This document shows positions 7,146 through 18,839 of a DNA stretch of 64,000 bases, piece by piece. Made by a program: the position numbers and the translations under genes. The stretch is from Undibacterium sp. GTDB taxonomy: Bacteria > Pseudomonadota > Gammaproteobacteria > Burkholderiales > Burkholderiaceae_D. The notes below the pieces were generated by a model. The model made no database searches. It saw nothing but the letters and a program-made list of their open reading frames with translations, and was not told where the DNA came from. Numbering within the stretch: position 1 is the first letter of the stretch; the number at the start of each line of letters is the position of its first letter. The stretch covers positions 1 to 64,000 of the forward strand of contig NZ_JAUSFI010000110.1 in assembly GCF_030651495.1 (NCBI RefSeq), read 5' to 3'.

Positions 7146-9353
7146 ATGTCATATCAAGTTCTCGCCCGAAAATATCGTCCCAAAAGCTTTGAAACGCTGG
7201 TGGGGCAAGAGCACGTGGTTCGTGCCTTATCCCATGCGCTGGATCAGCAGCGGCTGCATCACGCCTATCTGTTCACAGGAACACGCGGGGTGGGTAAAAC
7301 GACGCTGTCGCGCATTTTAGCCAAGGCCTTTAATTGTGAAACCGGGATTACCTCACAGCCTTGCGGCGTGTGTGGTGCCTGCATGGCAATTGATGCCGGG
7401 CGTTTTGTCGATTACATCGAGATGGATGCCGCGTCTAATCGTGGTGTCGATGAGATGGCGTCCTTGCTGGAGCAAGCGGTTTATGCCCCGTCGAATGCAC
7501 GCTTCAAGGTCTACATGATAGATGAGGTTCACATGCTGACCAACCACGCCTTCAACTCGATGTTGAAGACGCTGGAAGAGCCGCCGGAGCATGTCAAGTT
7601 TATTCTGGCGACCACCGATCCGCAAAAAATTCCTGTTACGGTGTTGTCGCGCTGTTTGCAATTTAATCTGAAGCAGATGCCGCCAGGGCATATCGTCAGT
7701 CATCTGGAAAATATTTTAGGGCAAGAGCAAATCGAGTGTGATGTGCCCGCCTTGCGCTTGCTGGCGCAAGGCGCTCATGGTTCCATGCGCGATGCCTTGT
7801 CGCTGACCGATCAGGCGATTGCGTATGCCGCTGGCAGGGTCACGCTGGAAGCGGTGCAGAGTATGTTGGGCTCACTGGATCAATCCTACCTGATCCGTTT
7901 GCTCGATGCCTTGGCACTGCAAGATGGCAAGAGTTTGCTGGATGTCGCGGATGAAATGGCGGCGCGTAGCCTGTCATATAAGGCCGCGTTACAAGATCTT
8001 GGCACCTTATTGCATCTGATTGCCGTGGCGCAAATGGTGCCGGCCGCGCTGGCCGATGATTTGCCGGAACGCGCCGATGTATTGCGTTTATCAACATTAT
8101 TTGGCAAGGAAGAAATACAGCTGTTTTACCAAATCGTGGTGCATGGGCGCAATGAACTGGGCCTGGCACCGGATGAATATGCCGGATTTAGCATGACCTT
8201 GCTGCGTATGCTGGCATTTCGCCCGACTGAAGGTGGTGAGATGCAAAGCACGGGCGGATCAGGTGGGATGCCTTCGGCTCGACCGCTGCCATCTAAACCG
8301 ACCAGTGCGCCGCTGGCAGTGACACCAGTCAATGCCGTACGGATTAGTGCCGCGGCTCCCGCTGCGGCCATGCCGCAACCAGCGCATCCGCAACGTGAAG
8401 CGGTTGCACCAACAACAGCGCCCACCGTAGCGCCAATTACTACCCCGATTTCGGCGGCTTCTGTTGCGGCAGGCGTCGCTCCGGCACGCGCTGCCATCAG
8501 CCCTGCGATGGCAGCATTAGCAGCGGCCCGCGCTGGCAGTAACAAGGCTTTGGGTTCTGCTAAGGCAACTAGAAATGTTTTGCCTGCGGCGCCAGTTACT
8601 CCTATAGTTGCCCCCGTCGCTGCTGCGACTCCGGTAGCTCAGCCTGTACGTGTTCCAACGCCGCAAGTTGTTGCCCCTATTGCTGCAAATAGGGAAGTAC
8701 AGTTTGAACCCGCCGGGATGGATGACATGCCACCTCCCTGGGATGATGAGGCCATGTTTGCCAGCGCTCCTGCGGCGGTAATTGCTGTACCAGCAAAAAT
8801 TATACAGTTGCCAGCCACAGTTGCCGCTCCGGCTGCGCAGGCTAGTGTTGATGCTTTTTCTGCCATAGAGCCAGTTCCAGAAACGGATGCAGCTAGGATT
8901 GAGCCGCTTATTTCCGAAGCCGCGGTGATCAGTGCCAGCCCATTTGTGGCGATTCCAGTAAGCGAGTTGAACTGGGATGGACATTGGCCCAATCTCGCCG
9001 CATCATTGCCGGTACGCGCGGTGGCCCAGCAATTGGCACAGCAGAGCGAGCTGGTGAAATGCGAAATCAATGGCAATGCCGTGGTGTTTCATTTACGCGT
9101 ACCGTTGCCAACCTTGCTGTCATCCGGTAGTGTGGATAAACTAATGCTGGCGCTGTCAGAGCGTTTTACGCGTGACGTCCGGATAGAAACGCAAATCGGC
9201 GCAGTGGAGCAAACTGCCAATGCGCAAGCGGTAACAGAACGTGCCGCACGTCAGGTGAATGCAGAAAAATCGATACGAGGCGATTCCTTTGTGCAGACTT
9301 TAATGCGAGAATTCGGCGCGACGATTGCCACCGGCAGCATTAAACCTATTTGA
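7146..9353 (+). CDS. dnaX: DNA polymerase III subunits gamma and tau
   Basis: A 735-residue clamp-loader ATPase. It opens MSYQVLARKYRPKSFETLVG, has the Walker A GTRGVGKT at residues 45-52, the zinc-finger cysteines in C-E-T-G-I-T-S-Q-P-C-G-V-C-G-A-C, the DEVHML Walker B and the LSRC sensor. Residues about 370-620 form a long Ala/Pro/Val-rich linker. The C-terminal 120 residues form the tau domain that contacts the polymerase alpha subunit. The product loads the sliding clamp and joins the polymerase to the helicase. No clear A-AAA-AAG slippery site was noticed, so a separate gamma form is not evident. It is followed by ybaB and recR, a very common order. Confidence 0.97.
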   Translation: MSYQVLARKYRPKSFETLVGQEHVVRALSHALDQQRLHHAYLFTGTRGVGKTTLSRILAKAFNCETGITSQPCGVCGACMAIDAGRFVDYIEMDAASNRGVDEMASLLEQAVYAPSNARFKVYMIDEVHMLTNHAFNSMLKTLEEPPEHVKFILATTDPQKIPVTVLSRCLQFNLKQMPPGHIVSHLENILGQEQIECDVPALRLLAQGAHGSMRDALSLTDQAIAYAAGRVTLEAVQSMLGSLDQSYLIRLLDALALQDGKSLLDVADEMAARSLSYKAALQDLGTLLHLIAVAQMVPAALADDLPERADVLRLSTLFGKEEIQLFYQIVVHGRNELGLAPDEYAGFSMTLLRMLAFRPTEGGEMQSTGGSGGMPSARPLPSKPTSAPLAVTPVNAVRISAAAPAAAMPQPAHPQREAVAPTTAPTVAPITTPISAASVAAGVAPARAAISPAMAALAAARAGSNKALGSAKATRNVLPAAPVTPIVAPVAAATPVAQPVRVPTPQVVAPIAANREVQFEPAGMDDMPPPWDDEAMFASAPAAVIAVPAKIIQLPATVAAPAAQASVDAFSAIEPVPETDAARIEPLISEAAVISASPFVAIPVSELNWDGHWPNLAASLPVRAVAQQLAQQSELVKCEINGNAVVFHLRVPLPTLLSSGSVDKLMLALSERFTRDVRIETQIGAVEQTANAQAVTERAARQVNAEKSIRGDSFVQTLMREFGATIATGSIKPI

Positions 9354-9386
9354 TTTAATTGAGTAAAATTTGTTCCAGGAGAAAAT

Positions 9387-9713
9387 ATGATGAAAAACCA
9401 ACTCGCAGGCTTAATGAAACAAGCCCAGGCCATGCAAGACAATATGAAAAAAGCCCAGGATCAATTGGCTTTGATAGAAGTCGAAGGACAGTCTGGCGCT
9501 GGCTTGGTGAAAGTGCTGATGACTTGCAAGAATGATGTCAAGCGCGTCACGATTGATCCTTCGCTGTTTGGCGACGATAAAGATATGCTGGAAGATCTGG
9601 TTGCCGCCGCTTTCAATGACGCGGTGCGCAAGGCTGAAGCAACCAGTGCAGATAAAATGTCAGGCTTGACTGCAGGCATGCCTATGCCACCGGGCTTCAA
9701 ATTGCCATTTTAA
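9387..9713 (+). CDS. ybaB: YbaB/EbfC family nucleoid-associated protein
   Basis: A 108-residue protein that begins [20 protein letters not shown] and carries the conserved [10 protein letters not shown] and [20 protein letters not shown] segments of the YbaB/EbfC family. Members form tweezer-like dimers that bind DNA and are nearly always found between dnaX and recR, as here. Length matches E. coli YbaB (109). A GGAGAA ribosome-binding site precedes the ATG at 9387. The ATG at 9390 would serve equally. Confidence 0.95.
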   Translation: MMKNQLAGLMKQAQAMQDNMKKAQDQLALIEVEGQSGAGLVKVLMTCKNDVKRVTIDPSLFGDDKDMLEDLVAAAFNDAVRKAEATSADKMSGLTAGMPMPPGFKLPF

Positions 9714-9734
9714 GCAAGTCCATTACGTGACCTG

Positions 9735-9759
9735 AGGTGCGCTTTCTGTGGGCGCACCT
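9735..9759. other. Hairpin between ybaB and recR
   Basis: An 8-bp perfect inverted repeat, AGGTGCGC (9735-9742) and GCGCACCT (9752-9759), lies in the 75-bp gap. It is not followed by a T-run, so it is more likely an RNA-stability or processing element than a strong terminator. Confidence 0.45.
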
Positions 9760-9788
9760 GACCAAATTCCCAACCCAAAAGACCCCCC

Positions 9789-10385
9789 GTGAAACACCTT
9801 AGCAGTCTTGAATTACTCGGCGAAGCTTTACGTCGCTTGCCCGGAGTCGGGCCTAAATCGGCACAACGCATGGCCTACCATCTGCTACAGCATGATCGTG
9901 AAGGGGCGGCCATGATAGGGCGCGCCATGATGCAGGCCGTCGATAAAATTAAGAACTGCATTTCTTGCAATACCTTTACTGAAAATCAGCAGTGCGACAC
10001 TTGCCTCGATGCCGAACGTGACGTATCCAAACTGTGTGTGGTCGAGACCCCGACCGATCAATTGATGATAGAGCAGACCTTGACCTATAAGGGCTTGTAC
10101 TTTGTCTTGATGGGACGCCTGTCGCCGCTCGACGGTATCGGGCCGAAAGATATTCATCTGGATCGATTGATCGCGCGAGCCACCGATGGTGTCGTGACTG
10201 AAGTGGTGCTGGCGACCAATTTTACCAATGAAGGTGAGGCGACGGCGCACTATATCAGCGAGACGCTGAAGGCGCGGGGTTTGGGTGTTACACGTCTGGC
10301 GCGCGGGGTACCGGTCGGAGGCGAATTGGAATATGTCGACGCGGGCACCATCGCTCGTGCCATGCTGGATCGACGCGTTACCTAA
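9789..10385 (+). CDS. recR: Recombination mediator RecR
   Basis: A 198-residue protein starting at a GTG codon. It has the N-terminal helix-hairpin-helix ([20 protein letters not shown]), the four-Cys zinc finger [16 protein letters not shown], and a Toprim domain with [14 protein letters not shown]. RecR acts with RecO, and with RecF where present, to load RecA onto gapped DNA. The length is the family norm (about 200). The upstream ribosome-binding site is weak, and translation may depend partly on the ybaB transcript. Confidence 0.97.
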   Translation: MKHLSSLELLGEALRRLPGVGPKSAQRMAYHLLQHDREGAAMIGRAMMQAVDKIKNCISCNTFTENQQCDTCLDAERDVSKLCVVETPTDQLMIEQTLTYKGLYFVLMGRLSPLDGIGPKDIHLDRLIARATDGVVTEVVLATNFTNEGEATAHYISETLKARGLGVTRLARGVPVGGELEYVDAGTIARAMLDRRVT

Positions 10386-10439
10386 ACAGTTAAATCCTCA
10401 GTTAGATAGATAGTTAGTTCGATACTTACATCCGCAGCA

Positions 10440-11690
10440 ATGACAGATTCAAAAAAAACCATAGCAGGCCCGCTGGCGGGCATTAAGGTACTCGAACTTG
10501 GTACCTTGATAGCCGGCCCATTTTGCTCACGGATGCTGGCAGAATTCGGCGCTGAAGTGATTAAGGTTGAATCACCGGAGGGCGGCGATCCATTGCGCCA
10601 ATGGCGCGTCCTCAAAGATGGCACTTCGCTATGGTGGAGCGTACAGGCACGGAATAAAAAAAGTATTACGCTCAATATGAAGACCGCGCAAGGACAGGAA
10701 ATCGCCCGGCGCCTGGCCCTGGAAGCGGATATCGTGATCGAGAACTATCGCCCCGGTGTGCTGGAAAAATGGCAGCTCGGTTATCAAGCGTTAGCCGCGC
10801 TCAATCCGGCCATGATCATGGTGCGCTTGTCCGGCTATGGCCAGACCGGGCCGATGAAAGATATGCCAGGTTTCGGTGCGATTGCCGAATCGATGGGCGG
10901 TTTGCGCTATGTGTCCGGACATCCGGATCGGCCGCCGGTGCGGGTCGGTATCTCCATCGGTGATTCGGTGGCGGCGATGCACGGCGTGATCGGTGCCATG
11001 ATGGCGCTGCGTCATCGTGATGTCACGGGTGGCCGCTGGAATGGCAAGTCGGGTGCTGAGTGCATCGCCGGGCAAGGGCAAATGGTGGATGTGGCCTTGT
11101 ATGAATCCGTGTTCAATTTGATGGAGTCGCTGGTGCCGGAGTTTGATCATGCCGGTGTCGTACGCGAACGCACTGGCGGCGCTTTGCCCGGTATCGTGCC
11201 ATCGAATACCTATACGACCGGTGACGGCGAAAACATCGTCATTGCCGGCAATGGCGATGCGATTTTTCATCGGCTGATGCTGGCGATAGGACGTGCCGAT
11301 ATGGCCCATGACAGCCAACTGGCGCGCAATGATGGCCGCGTGCCACGCACCGCAGAGATCGATGCGGCCATTCAGGCTTGGTGCGCGACGCAAGACATCG
11401 ATAGCGCCTTGCAGTTACTGACGCAGGCTGACGTGCCGGTAGGTAAAATCTACTCGGTACGCGACATGATGAGTGATCCGCAATTTCTGGCGCGCCAGAT
11501 GTTTGAGCAACATGCGTTTGACGATGGCACCCCCGTCAAGTTGCCAGCGATTTCACCGAAGATGTCGCTGACGCCGGGACAAACGCACTGGCTGGGGCCA
11601 AAGCTGGGGCAGCACAATGCAGAGGTGTTGGGCAGTCTCGGATACAGCGAAGTGGAAATCGCACAGATGCAAGAGAATAAAATTATTTAA
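10440..11690 (+). CDS. Family III CoA-transferase (CaiB/BaiF type)
   Basis: A 416-residue protein opening LAGIKVLELGTLIAGPFCSR, the start of the CaiB/BaiF/formyl-CoA transferase fold. Further on are GYGQTGP and SIGDSVAAMHG, whose Asp matches the position of the catalytic aspartate that forms the acyl anhydride. These enzymes move CoA between organic acids. The substrate pair cannot be predicted, because no decarboxylase, dehydratase or acyl-CoA dehydrogenase gene is adjacent. The small membrane-protein gene follows within 25 bp. Confidence 0.88.
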   Translation: MTDSKKTIAGPLAGIKVLELGTLIAGPFCSRMLAEFGAEVIKVESPEGGDPLRQWRVLKDGTSLWWSVQARNKKSITLNMKTAQGQEIARRLALEADIVIENYRPGVLEKWQLGYQALAALNPAMIMVRLSGYGQTGPMKDMPGFGAIAESMGGLRYVSGHPDRPPVRVGISIGDSVAAMHGVIGAMMALRHRDVTGGRWNGKSGAECIAGQGQMVDVALYESVFNLMESLVPEFDHAGVVRERTGGALPGIVPSNTYTTGDGENIVIAGNGDAIFHRLMLAIGRADMAHDSQLARNDGRVPRTAEIDAAIQAWCATQDIDSALQLLTQADVPVGKIYSVRDMMSDPQFLARQMFEQHAFDDGTPVKLPAISPKMSLTPGQTHWLGPKLGQHNAEVLGSLGYSEVEIAQMQENKII

Positions 11691-11715
11691 CCGCAAGAGA
11701 ACCGGAGTAGCCGTG

Positions 11716-11868
11716 ATGAACAAACAATTTTTCAAGCAATTTGCGATCGCCTTAGTGCTGTTTTTGTTAGGCTATTTTACTTTTAACAGTAAGTTGTTTG
11801 CTGCCGGGATGACGCACAATGTGCCTACTTCACGCATCGCGGCAGCGGTATTCAACGTAGAAATTTAA
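11716..11868 (+). CDS. Small single-pass membrane protein, 50 residues
   Basis: Begins MNKQFFKQFAIALVLFLLGY, giving a short basic N-terminus and one hydrophobic helix at about residues 8-24, then a polar tail ending AAAVFNVEI. ACCGGAG lies 9-15 bp before the ATG, a usable ribosome-binding site. The stop codon overlaps the stop of the convergent marC-like gene by 4 bp, which argues for compaction around two real genes. I do not recognise the family, and no function is proposed. Confidence 0.55.
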   Translation: MNKQFFKQFAIALVLFLLGYFTFNSKLFAAGMTHNVPTSRIAAAVFNVEI

Positions 11869-12467
11869 CTCAGGGTTTTCAGGTAATCCCTGATTCCTGC
11901 CAGCAGCATTTCGACTGACATCGCCGTCAAAATTAACCCCATCAGGCGCTCAAACGCCGTCATGGCGCGGATGCCAAGTACGCGCTGCAAGCGCTCAGCG
12001 CTCAGCAATACCACCAGCCACACGATGGCCACGGCGGTTAAGGCCGCCACATGAATCGCGACGTCGAGCCTGCTATCGGAAGAGAATAACAATACCGTGG
12101 CCAGTGCCGAAGGCCCTGCCAGCAGCGGAATCGCCAGCGGCACAATAAATGGCTCGTGGTCAGGTTCGGTGTCGCCAAAAATACCGCCTTCTTGCGGAAA
12201 AACCATGCGCAAGGCGATCAGGAATAAAATCACGCCGCCACCAATACGTAATGAGACTTCAGACAATTGCAGCGCAGCCAGAAAATGCTTGCCGAAAAAC
12301 ATAAATAGCAAGAGCAGCATAAAGGCAATCGCGCATTCGCGTACCACCACGCGCCAGCGCCGCTCTGGCGCGACATGTTTGAGTGCACTGACGAAAATGG
12401 GGATACTGCCAAACGGGTCGGTCACCAAGATTAGTAGCACGAAGGCTTGAAAAAAATTTTGACGCAT
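11865..12467 (-). CDS. MarC/YchE family integral membrane protein
   Basis: About 200 residues with six hydrophobic segments. It starts MRQNFFQAFVLLILVTDPFG and contains IPIFVSAL, PLAIPLLAGPSALATVLLF and a final MLLAGIRDYLK, all hallmarks of the MarC family (UPF0056). The family is membrane-embedded with no firmly established function; the old link to multiple antibiotic resistance was not upheld. The ATG at 12467 is chosen because it gives the normal family length. A TTG at 12503 would add 12 residues of poor similarity. The gene is convergent with the 50-residue membrane protein. Confidence 0.88.
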   Translation of the reverse strand: MRQNFFQAFVLLILVTDPFGSIPIFVSALKHVAPERRWRVVVRECAIAFMLLLLFMFFGKHFLAALQLSEVSLRIGGGVILFLIALRMVFPQEGGIFGDTEPDHEPFIVPLAIPLLAGPSALATVLLFSSDSRLDVAIHVAALTAVAIVWLVVLLSAERLQRVLGIRAMTAFERLMGLILTAMSVEMLLAGIRDYLKTLS

Positions 12468-12503
12468 TAATATTTTCTTTATGGATTCTGTAACCGGTTG
12501 CAA

Positions 12504-12835
12504 TAGGGATTTGAAAATATGACCAGCCGCTCGCGCACTATCTATGCGCTTCTCCAGACACTGTTGCCTGTAAGCCGCATAGGGATTGCGTCTTCAGGGA
12601 TTGCATGGCGGTCAGTAAATACAAATAATTCGGTATGTGTCACATTTGGCGAGATTCTCTCGCCTAAGACGGTTAAGTGTCAATCCGCCGATTTTGTCGG
12701 CTGTGATTAGCCCGCTCGCCAGGTTGTTCGTTGTGCAAATAGAATACACTCACCAGACTAGACTGATAATTTTAACGTTACTATAACGCGTTCGGTATGT
12801 AATAGATCGTTTCTTCAATAGAATGAAATTTAACA
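12504..12835. other. Intergenic region with repeat copy 3
   Basis: About 330 bp between the divergent marC-like and DUF1289 genes. It contains the third palindromic repeat, a small perfect hairpin GGCGAGA-TTC-TCTCGCC (12648-12664) and AT-rich DNA before 12836 that should hold a promoter. Open frames across it are not credible genes. Confidence 0.5.
12534..12590. repeat. Dispersed palindromic repeat, copy 3
   Basis: CGCACTATCTATGCGC (from 12534) and CGCATAGGGATTGCG (12576-12590) form imperfect arms around TTCTCCAGAC...TTGCCTGTAAGC. The layout, length (57 bp) and inner words align with copies 1 and 2, but the arms have diverged. Confidence 0.6.
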
Positions 12836-13024
12836 ATGAATGAAAAAACAGAACGCCCCGATACGCCCTGTGTCGCTGTGTGCTCCACCACCTTTGATGA
12901 GGTCTGTCGAGGTTGTGGCCGCACGGTGGCTGAGGTGGCTGAATGGGTGTTTATGTCGGAACCGGAAAAAAACAGGGTCTGGACCCGGATACTTGCCGAA
13001 GGCTATCCACGGCGCAATCGCTGA
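12836..13024 (+). CDS. DUF1289 small cysteine protein
   Basis: A 62-residue protein with TPCVAVCSTTFDEVCRGCGR and a following EVAEWVFMS segment, the signature of DUF1289. Four cysteines in C-x3-C-x7-C-x2-C spacing suggest a metal or Fe-S site. Function is not established for the family. It lies 65 bp before the molybdenum hydroxylase gene on the same strand, which could place both on one transcript. That is weak evidence of a link. Confidence 0.85.
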   Translation: MNEKTERPDTPCVAVCSTTFDEVCRGCGRTVAEVAEWVFMSEPEKNRVWTRILAEGYPRRNR

Positions 13025-13089
13025 AGTACTGAAACGTGACGACTACGTTGGATATTTGAAAAAATAAAATACTTGATGGAGACACTGGA

Positions 13090-15354
13090 ATGACAGAACC
13101 AAAGAAAAAATCTCGCCGCCGCTTTATTTTGGGTGGCTTAGGTGTAGCAGGAGCATTGGTCGTCGGCTGGGGCGTACTGCCGCCACGTAAGCGTTTGCAC
13201 GGCGCATTACCGTTGCTAGCCGATGCCGGCGAGGTAAGCTTAAATGGCTGGATCAAGATTGCCAAAGATGGCAGCGTGACGGTGGTCATGCATAGAAGTG
13301 AGATGGGGCAGGGCATACACACGGCCTTGCAGATGTTGGTGGCAGAGGAGTTGGATGTTCCTATGAACATGGTAAAACCTATGCATGCACCGATTGATAA
13401 GATTTACGGCAATATTGCTGTGTTGGCAGACGGCTTGCCGTTTCATCCGGATGATACCGGTACCCTCAAGAAAACCGCACAATGGATGACAGCCAAACTG
13501 GCGCGTGAGTTGGGGATACAAATGACAGGCGGCTCGTCTAGCGTCAAGGATGCCTGGATGCCCTTGCGCGAGGCGGGGGCGACAGCACGTGCGATGCTGG
13601 TGAATGCTGCTGCAAAAGAGTGGGGTGTGCCCGCTGCTCAATGCACTGTGCAGGATGGTGTGGTGTCTCATGCATCAGGCAAGCAGGCAGGTTATGGTGC
13701 TTTGGCGGCCAAGGCGGTTGCTAGCGAGCCAGCTGAAATTCATTTAAAAGATGCTAAAGATTTTAAGCTGATCGGCACCCCTCAGTCGCGTACTGACACG
13801 CTTGCCAAGATCAATGGCACGGCGCAATTTGGCATCGATGTGCGCCCGCCGGGTTTGCTGTATGCCGCTTTGAAAATGAGCCCTGTGATAGGTGGCACGG
13901 TTAAAAAAGTGGACGCCGATACGATTCAATCCATGCGCGATGTGATTCAGGTGGTGGATTTTTCTCATGCTGTCGGAGAGACTGGTGTGGCGGGTGTGGC
14001 CGTAGTTGCCAAGTCTTATTGGAGTGCAAAACAAGCTGTTGCAGCTCTGCCAGTGACATGGGATGCCGGAGAACATGCCAACTTATCTAGTGCTGGCGTA
14101 TTTAAAGAGTTAAGCGACAAACTCGAGTCGGAATCTGGTTTTACCTATTATAAGCAAGGTGACCCGGCAGCCGCCTTAGCGATCAAAACAGCAAAAATTA
14201 TCAAGGCAGAATACCGCGCTCCGTTTTTGGCACATACCACGATGGAGCCGATCAATTGCACCGCGCAATTTAAAGACGGTAAGCTCGATTTGTGGGTGTC
14301 AACCCAGGTGCCGAGTATTGCGGTGGGGGTCGCCGCCAAGCTTGCCAACATTAAATCTGAAGATGTTCGCTTGCACATGACGTATTTGGGGGGCGGTTTC
14401 GGTCGCCGTCTGGAGGTCGATATGGTCGTGCAGGCAGTCGCTATTGCCTTGCAGACTAAGGGCGCGCCGGTGCAGTTGATCTGGAGTAGGGAAGAAGATA
14501 TTACGCATGACATGTATCGCCCGGCGGCCATGGCACGTTTTACTGCCGCGTTGGATGCGAATGGAACGGTGACCGGTTATCAGAACAAGTCGGCTTCCGG
14601 CTCAATCACGCATCAGGTTTTGAAGCGTACCTTTGGCCTGATGGGCGCGGGGCCCGACAAGACGACTGCCGAGGGCGAGTTTGATATGCCCTATGAATTT
14701 GAACATCAACAAATTGCTCACGTCATTGTGCCAACTCCGGTGCCTCTGGGATTCTGGCGCTCGGTAGGTCATTCACATAATGCGTTTTTTAAGGAAAGTT
14801 TTATTGATGAACTGGCAGATGCTGCCGGTAAACATCCTGTGGCGTTTCGTCGCGAGCTGTTAAAAAAGCATCCGCGCCATCTTGCTGTACTTGATGCGGC
14901 GGTCGCCAAAGCCGGGCAGCCTCAATCCGGTCGTGCTCTCGGCGTTGCCTTGCACCAGTCGTTTGGTACTATCGTTGCCGAAGTCGCTGAAGTATCGATT
15001 CAAGACAATCAAATCCGCGTGCATAAAGTGACCTGCGCGGTCGATTGCGGTATTGCGGTCAATCCTAATATCATCGCCCAGCAAATGGAATCGGGTGTAA
15101 TTTTTGGTTTGAGTGCTGCCTTGTATGGCGAAATTACGATTAAAAATGGTCAGGTAGAACAAAGCAATTTTCATGATTACGCCGCTGTGCGAATGAATGA
15201 GGCGCCAGAAATAGACACCGTCATTATCAAGAGTGCAGAACCGCCAGAAGGAATAGGGGAACCCGGTACGCCACCGATTGCGCCAGCGGTAGCAAATGCT
15301 ATTTATTCGCTGACGGGAAAACGTTTGCGTAGTTTGCCATTGCGGTTGGTCTGA
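13090..15354 (+). CDS. Tat-exported molybdopterin hydroxylase, large (beta) subunit
   Basis: A 754-residue protein of the xanthine-oxidase superfamily, in the IorB-like (isoquinoline 1-oxidoreductase beta / periplasmic aldehyde dehydrogenase) branch. The N-terminus KKKSRRRFILGGLGVAGALV is a twin-arginine signal, so it is exported folded with its cofactor. Molybdopterin-contact motif GGGFGRR is at residues 434-440 and the catalytic Glu is E724 in GIGEPGTPP. Partners normally encoded next to it, a [2Fe-2S] small subunit and a cytochrome c, are absent here. The electron acceptor and substrate are unknown. A GGAGA ribosome-binding site precedes the start. Confidence 0.88.
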   Translation: MTEPKKKSRRRFILGGLGVAGALVVGWGVLPPRKRLHGALPLLADAGEVSLNGWIKIAKDGSVTVVMHRSEMGQGIHTALQMLVAEELDVPMNMVKPMHAPIDKIYGNIAVLADGLPFHPDDTGTLKKTAQWMTAKLARELGIQMTGGSSSVKDAWMPLREAGATARAMLVNAAAKEWGVPAAQCTVQDGVVSHASGKQAGYGALAAKAVASEPAEIHLKDAKDFKLIGTPQSRTDTLAKINGTAQFGIDVRPPGLLYAALKMSPVIGGTVKKVDADTIQSMRDVIQVVDFSHAVGETGVAGVAVVAKSYWSAKQAVAALPVTWDAGEHANLSSAGVFKELSDKLESESGFTYYKQGDPAAALAIKTAKIIKAEYRAPFLAHTTMEPINCTAQFKDGKLDLWVSTQVPSIAVGVAAKLANIKSEDVRLHMTYLGGGFGRRLEVDMVVQAVAIALQTKGAPVQLIWSREEDITHDMYRPAAMARFTAALDANGTVTGYQNKSASGSITHQVLKRTFGLMGAGPDKTTAEGEFDMPYEFEHQQIAHVIVPTPVPLGFWRSVGHSHNAFFKESFIDELADAAGKHPVAFRRELLKKHPRHLAVLDAAVAKAGQPQSGRALGVALHQSFGTIVAEVAEVSIQDNQIRVHKVTCAVDCGIAVNPNIIAQQMESGVIFGLSAALYGEITIKNGQVEQSNFHDYAAVRMNEAPEIDTVIIKSAEPPEGIGEPGTPPIAPAVANAIYSLTGKRLRSLPLRLV

Positions 15355-18051
<2,697 letters not shown>

Positions 18052-18064
18052 GCTTTATTTGATA

Positions 18065-18105
18065 CAAGAAGTCCCTCTTTTTTGTGAGGGGCTTCTTGTT
18101 TTTTT
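18065..18105 (+). terminator. Intrinsic terminator after the M4 protease
   Basis: CAAGAAGTCCCTC (18065-18077) pairs with GAGGGGCTTCTTG (18086-18098), with one G-T wobble, over an 8-nt T-rich loop and is followed by seven T. It separates the protease from the gsp operon, so the two are transcribed independently. Confidence 0.9.
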
Positions 18106-18334
18106 AGTGATTACAGCTATGTTACATTTTTGTGATCAAGATGAAATATATCTAGTGTAGAGTAAGTGATGATCACGCATAATAAGCAGCCATGCTGGGA
18201 CATGTAGTATAGAGTAGTAATTATTTACAAAAGCTTAGCCTTTGCTTGTTGCCCGCAAATTTCATGCTAGGATTTCTGACTGACAATTTTTGTCGATTTC
18301 GAATTGAGAAATCGGCGTATTTTTATATTTTTTT

Positions 18335-18814
18335 ATGAATAAACAAAGTTATCTATTGAATCTTCAAAACAATAAAGCTCGCCGCTTTATTGTTCGTCGG
18401 TCCCGCGGTTTTACCCTGATCGAAATCATGGTGGTCGTTGTCATTATGGGAATTTTGGCTGCATTGGTGGTGCCAAAATTGATGGGGCGTACTGACGATG
18501 CGCGTATCGTGGCGGCTAAACAGGATATTTCCACGATAATGCAAGCATTGAAGTTGTATAAACTCGATAACATGCATTATCCAAGTACCGAGCAGGGCGT
18601 TCAGTCCCTGATTGTCAAGCCAACATCAGGACCTTCTGCAAATGGATGGAAAACCGGCGGTTATATTGATAAATTACCCAAGGATCCATGGGGTAATTCT
18701 TACCAGTATCTGTCTCCAGGAATAAAGGGCGAAGTAGATGTTTTTTCCCTGGGTGCCGACGGTCAACCAGGCGGTGCTGGTAACGATGCAGATATTGGTT
18801 CTTGGGATTTGTAA
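18335..18814 (+). CDS. gspG: Type II secretion major pseudopilin GspG
   Basis: A 159-residue pseudopilin with a 25-residue basic leader and the prepilin peptidase site RG-FTLIE (cleavage after G25, Glu at mature position 5), then a hydrophobic helix. The C-terminal half has the GspG signature YPSTEQG, LPKDPWGN, YQYLSPG and DVFSLGADG, which forms the calcium-binding loop. GspG builds the periplasmic pseudopilus that pushes substrates through the secretin. It is the first gene of the operon here, and the roughly 230-bp gap after the protease terminator must hold its promoter. Confidence 0.97.
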   Translation: MNKQSYLLNLQNNKARRFIVRRSRGFTLIEIMVVVVIMGILAALVVPKLMGRTDDARIVAAKQDISTIMQALKLYKLDNMHYPSTEQGVQSLIVKPTSGPSANGWKTGGYIDKLPKDPWGNSYQYLSPGIKGEVDVFSLGADGQPGGAGNDADIGSWDL

Positions 18815-18839
18815 TTTTCAATTTGACTAATTACAAATC

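Noticed and set aside
8126-8984. Long minus-strand frames opposite dnaX (139-155 codons)
   Set aside because: They lie opposite the Ala/Pro-rich tau linker, whose GC-rich codons keep the opposite strand open by chance. The products have no family features.
7146-9353. Programmed frameshift site in dnaX for a separate gamma subunit
   Set aside because: No A-AAA-AAG slippery heptamer with a following stem was noticed, so none is annotated.
10791-11393. A 200-codon minus-strand frame opposite the CoA-transferase
   Set aside because: It is a shadow of a GC-rich coding sequence, rich in His/Arg, with no recognisable domain.
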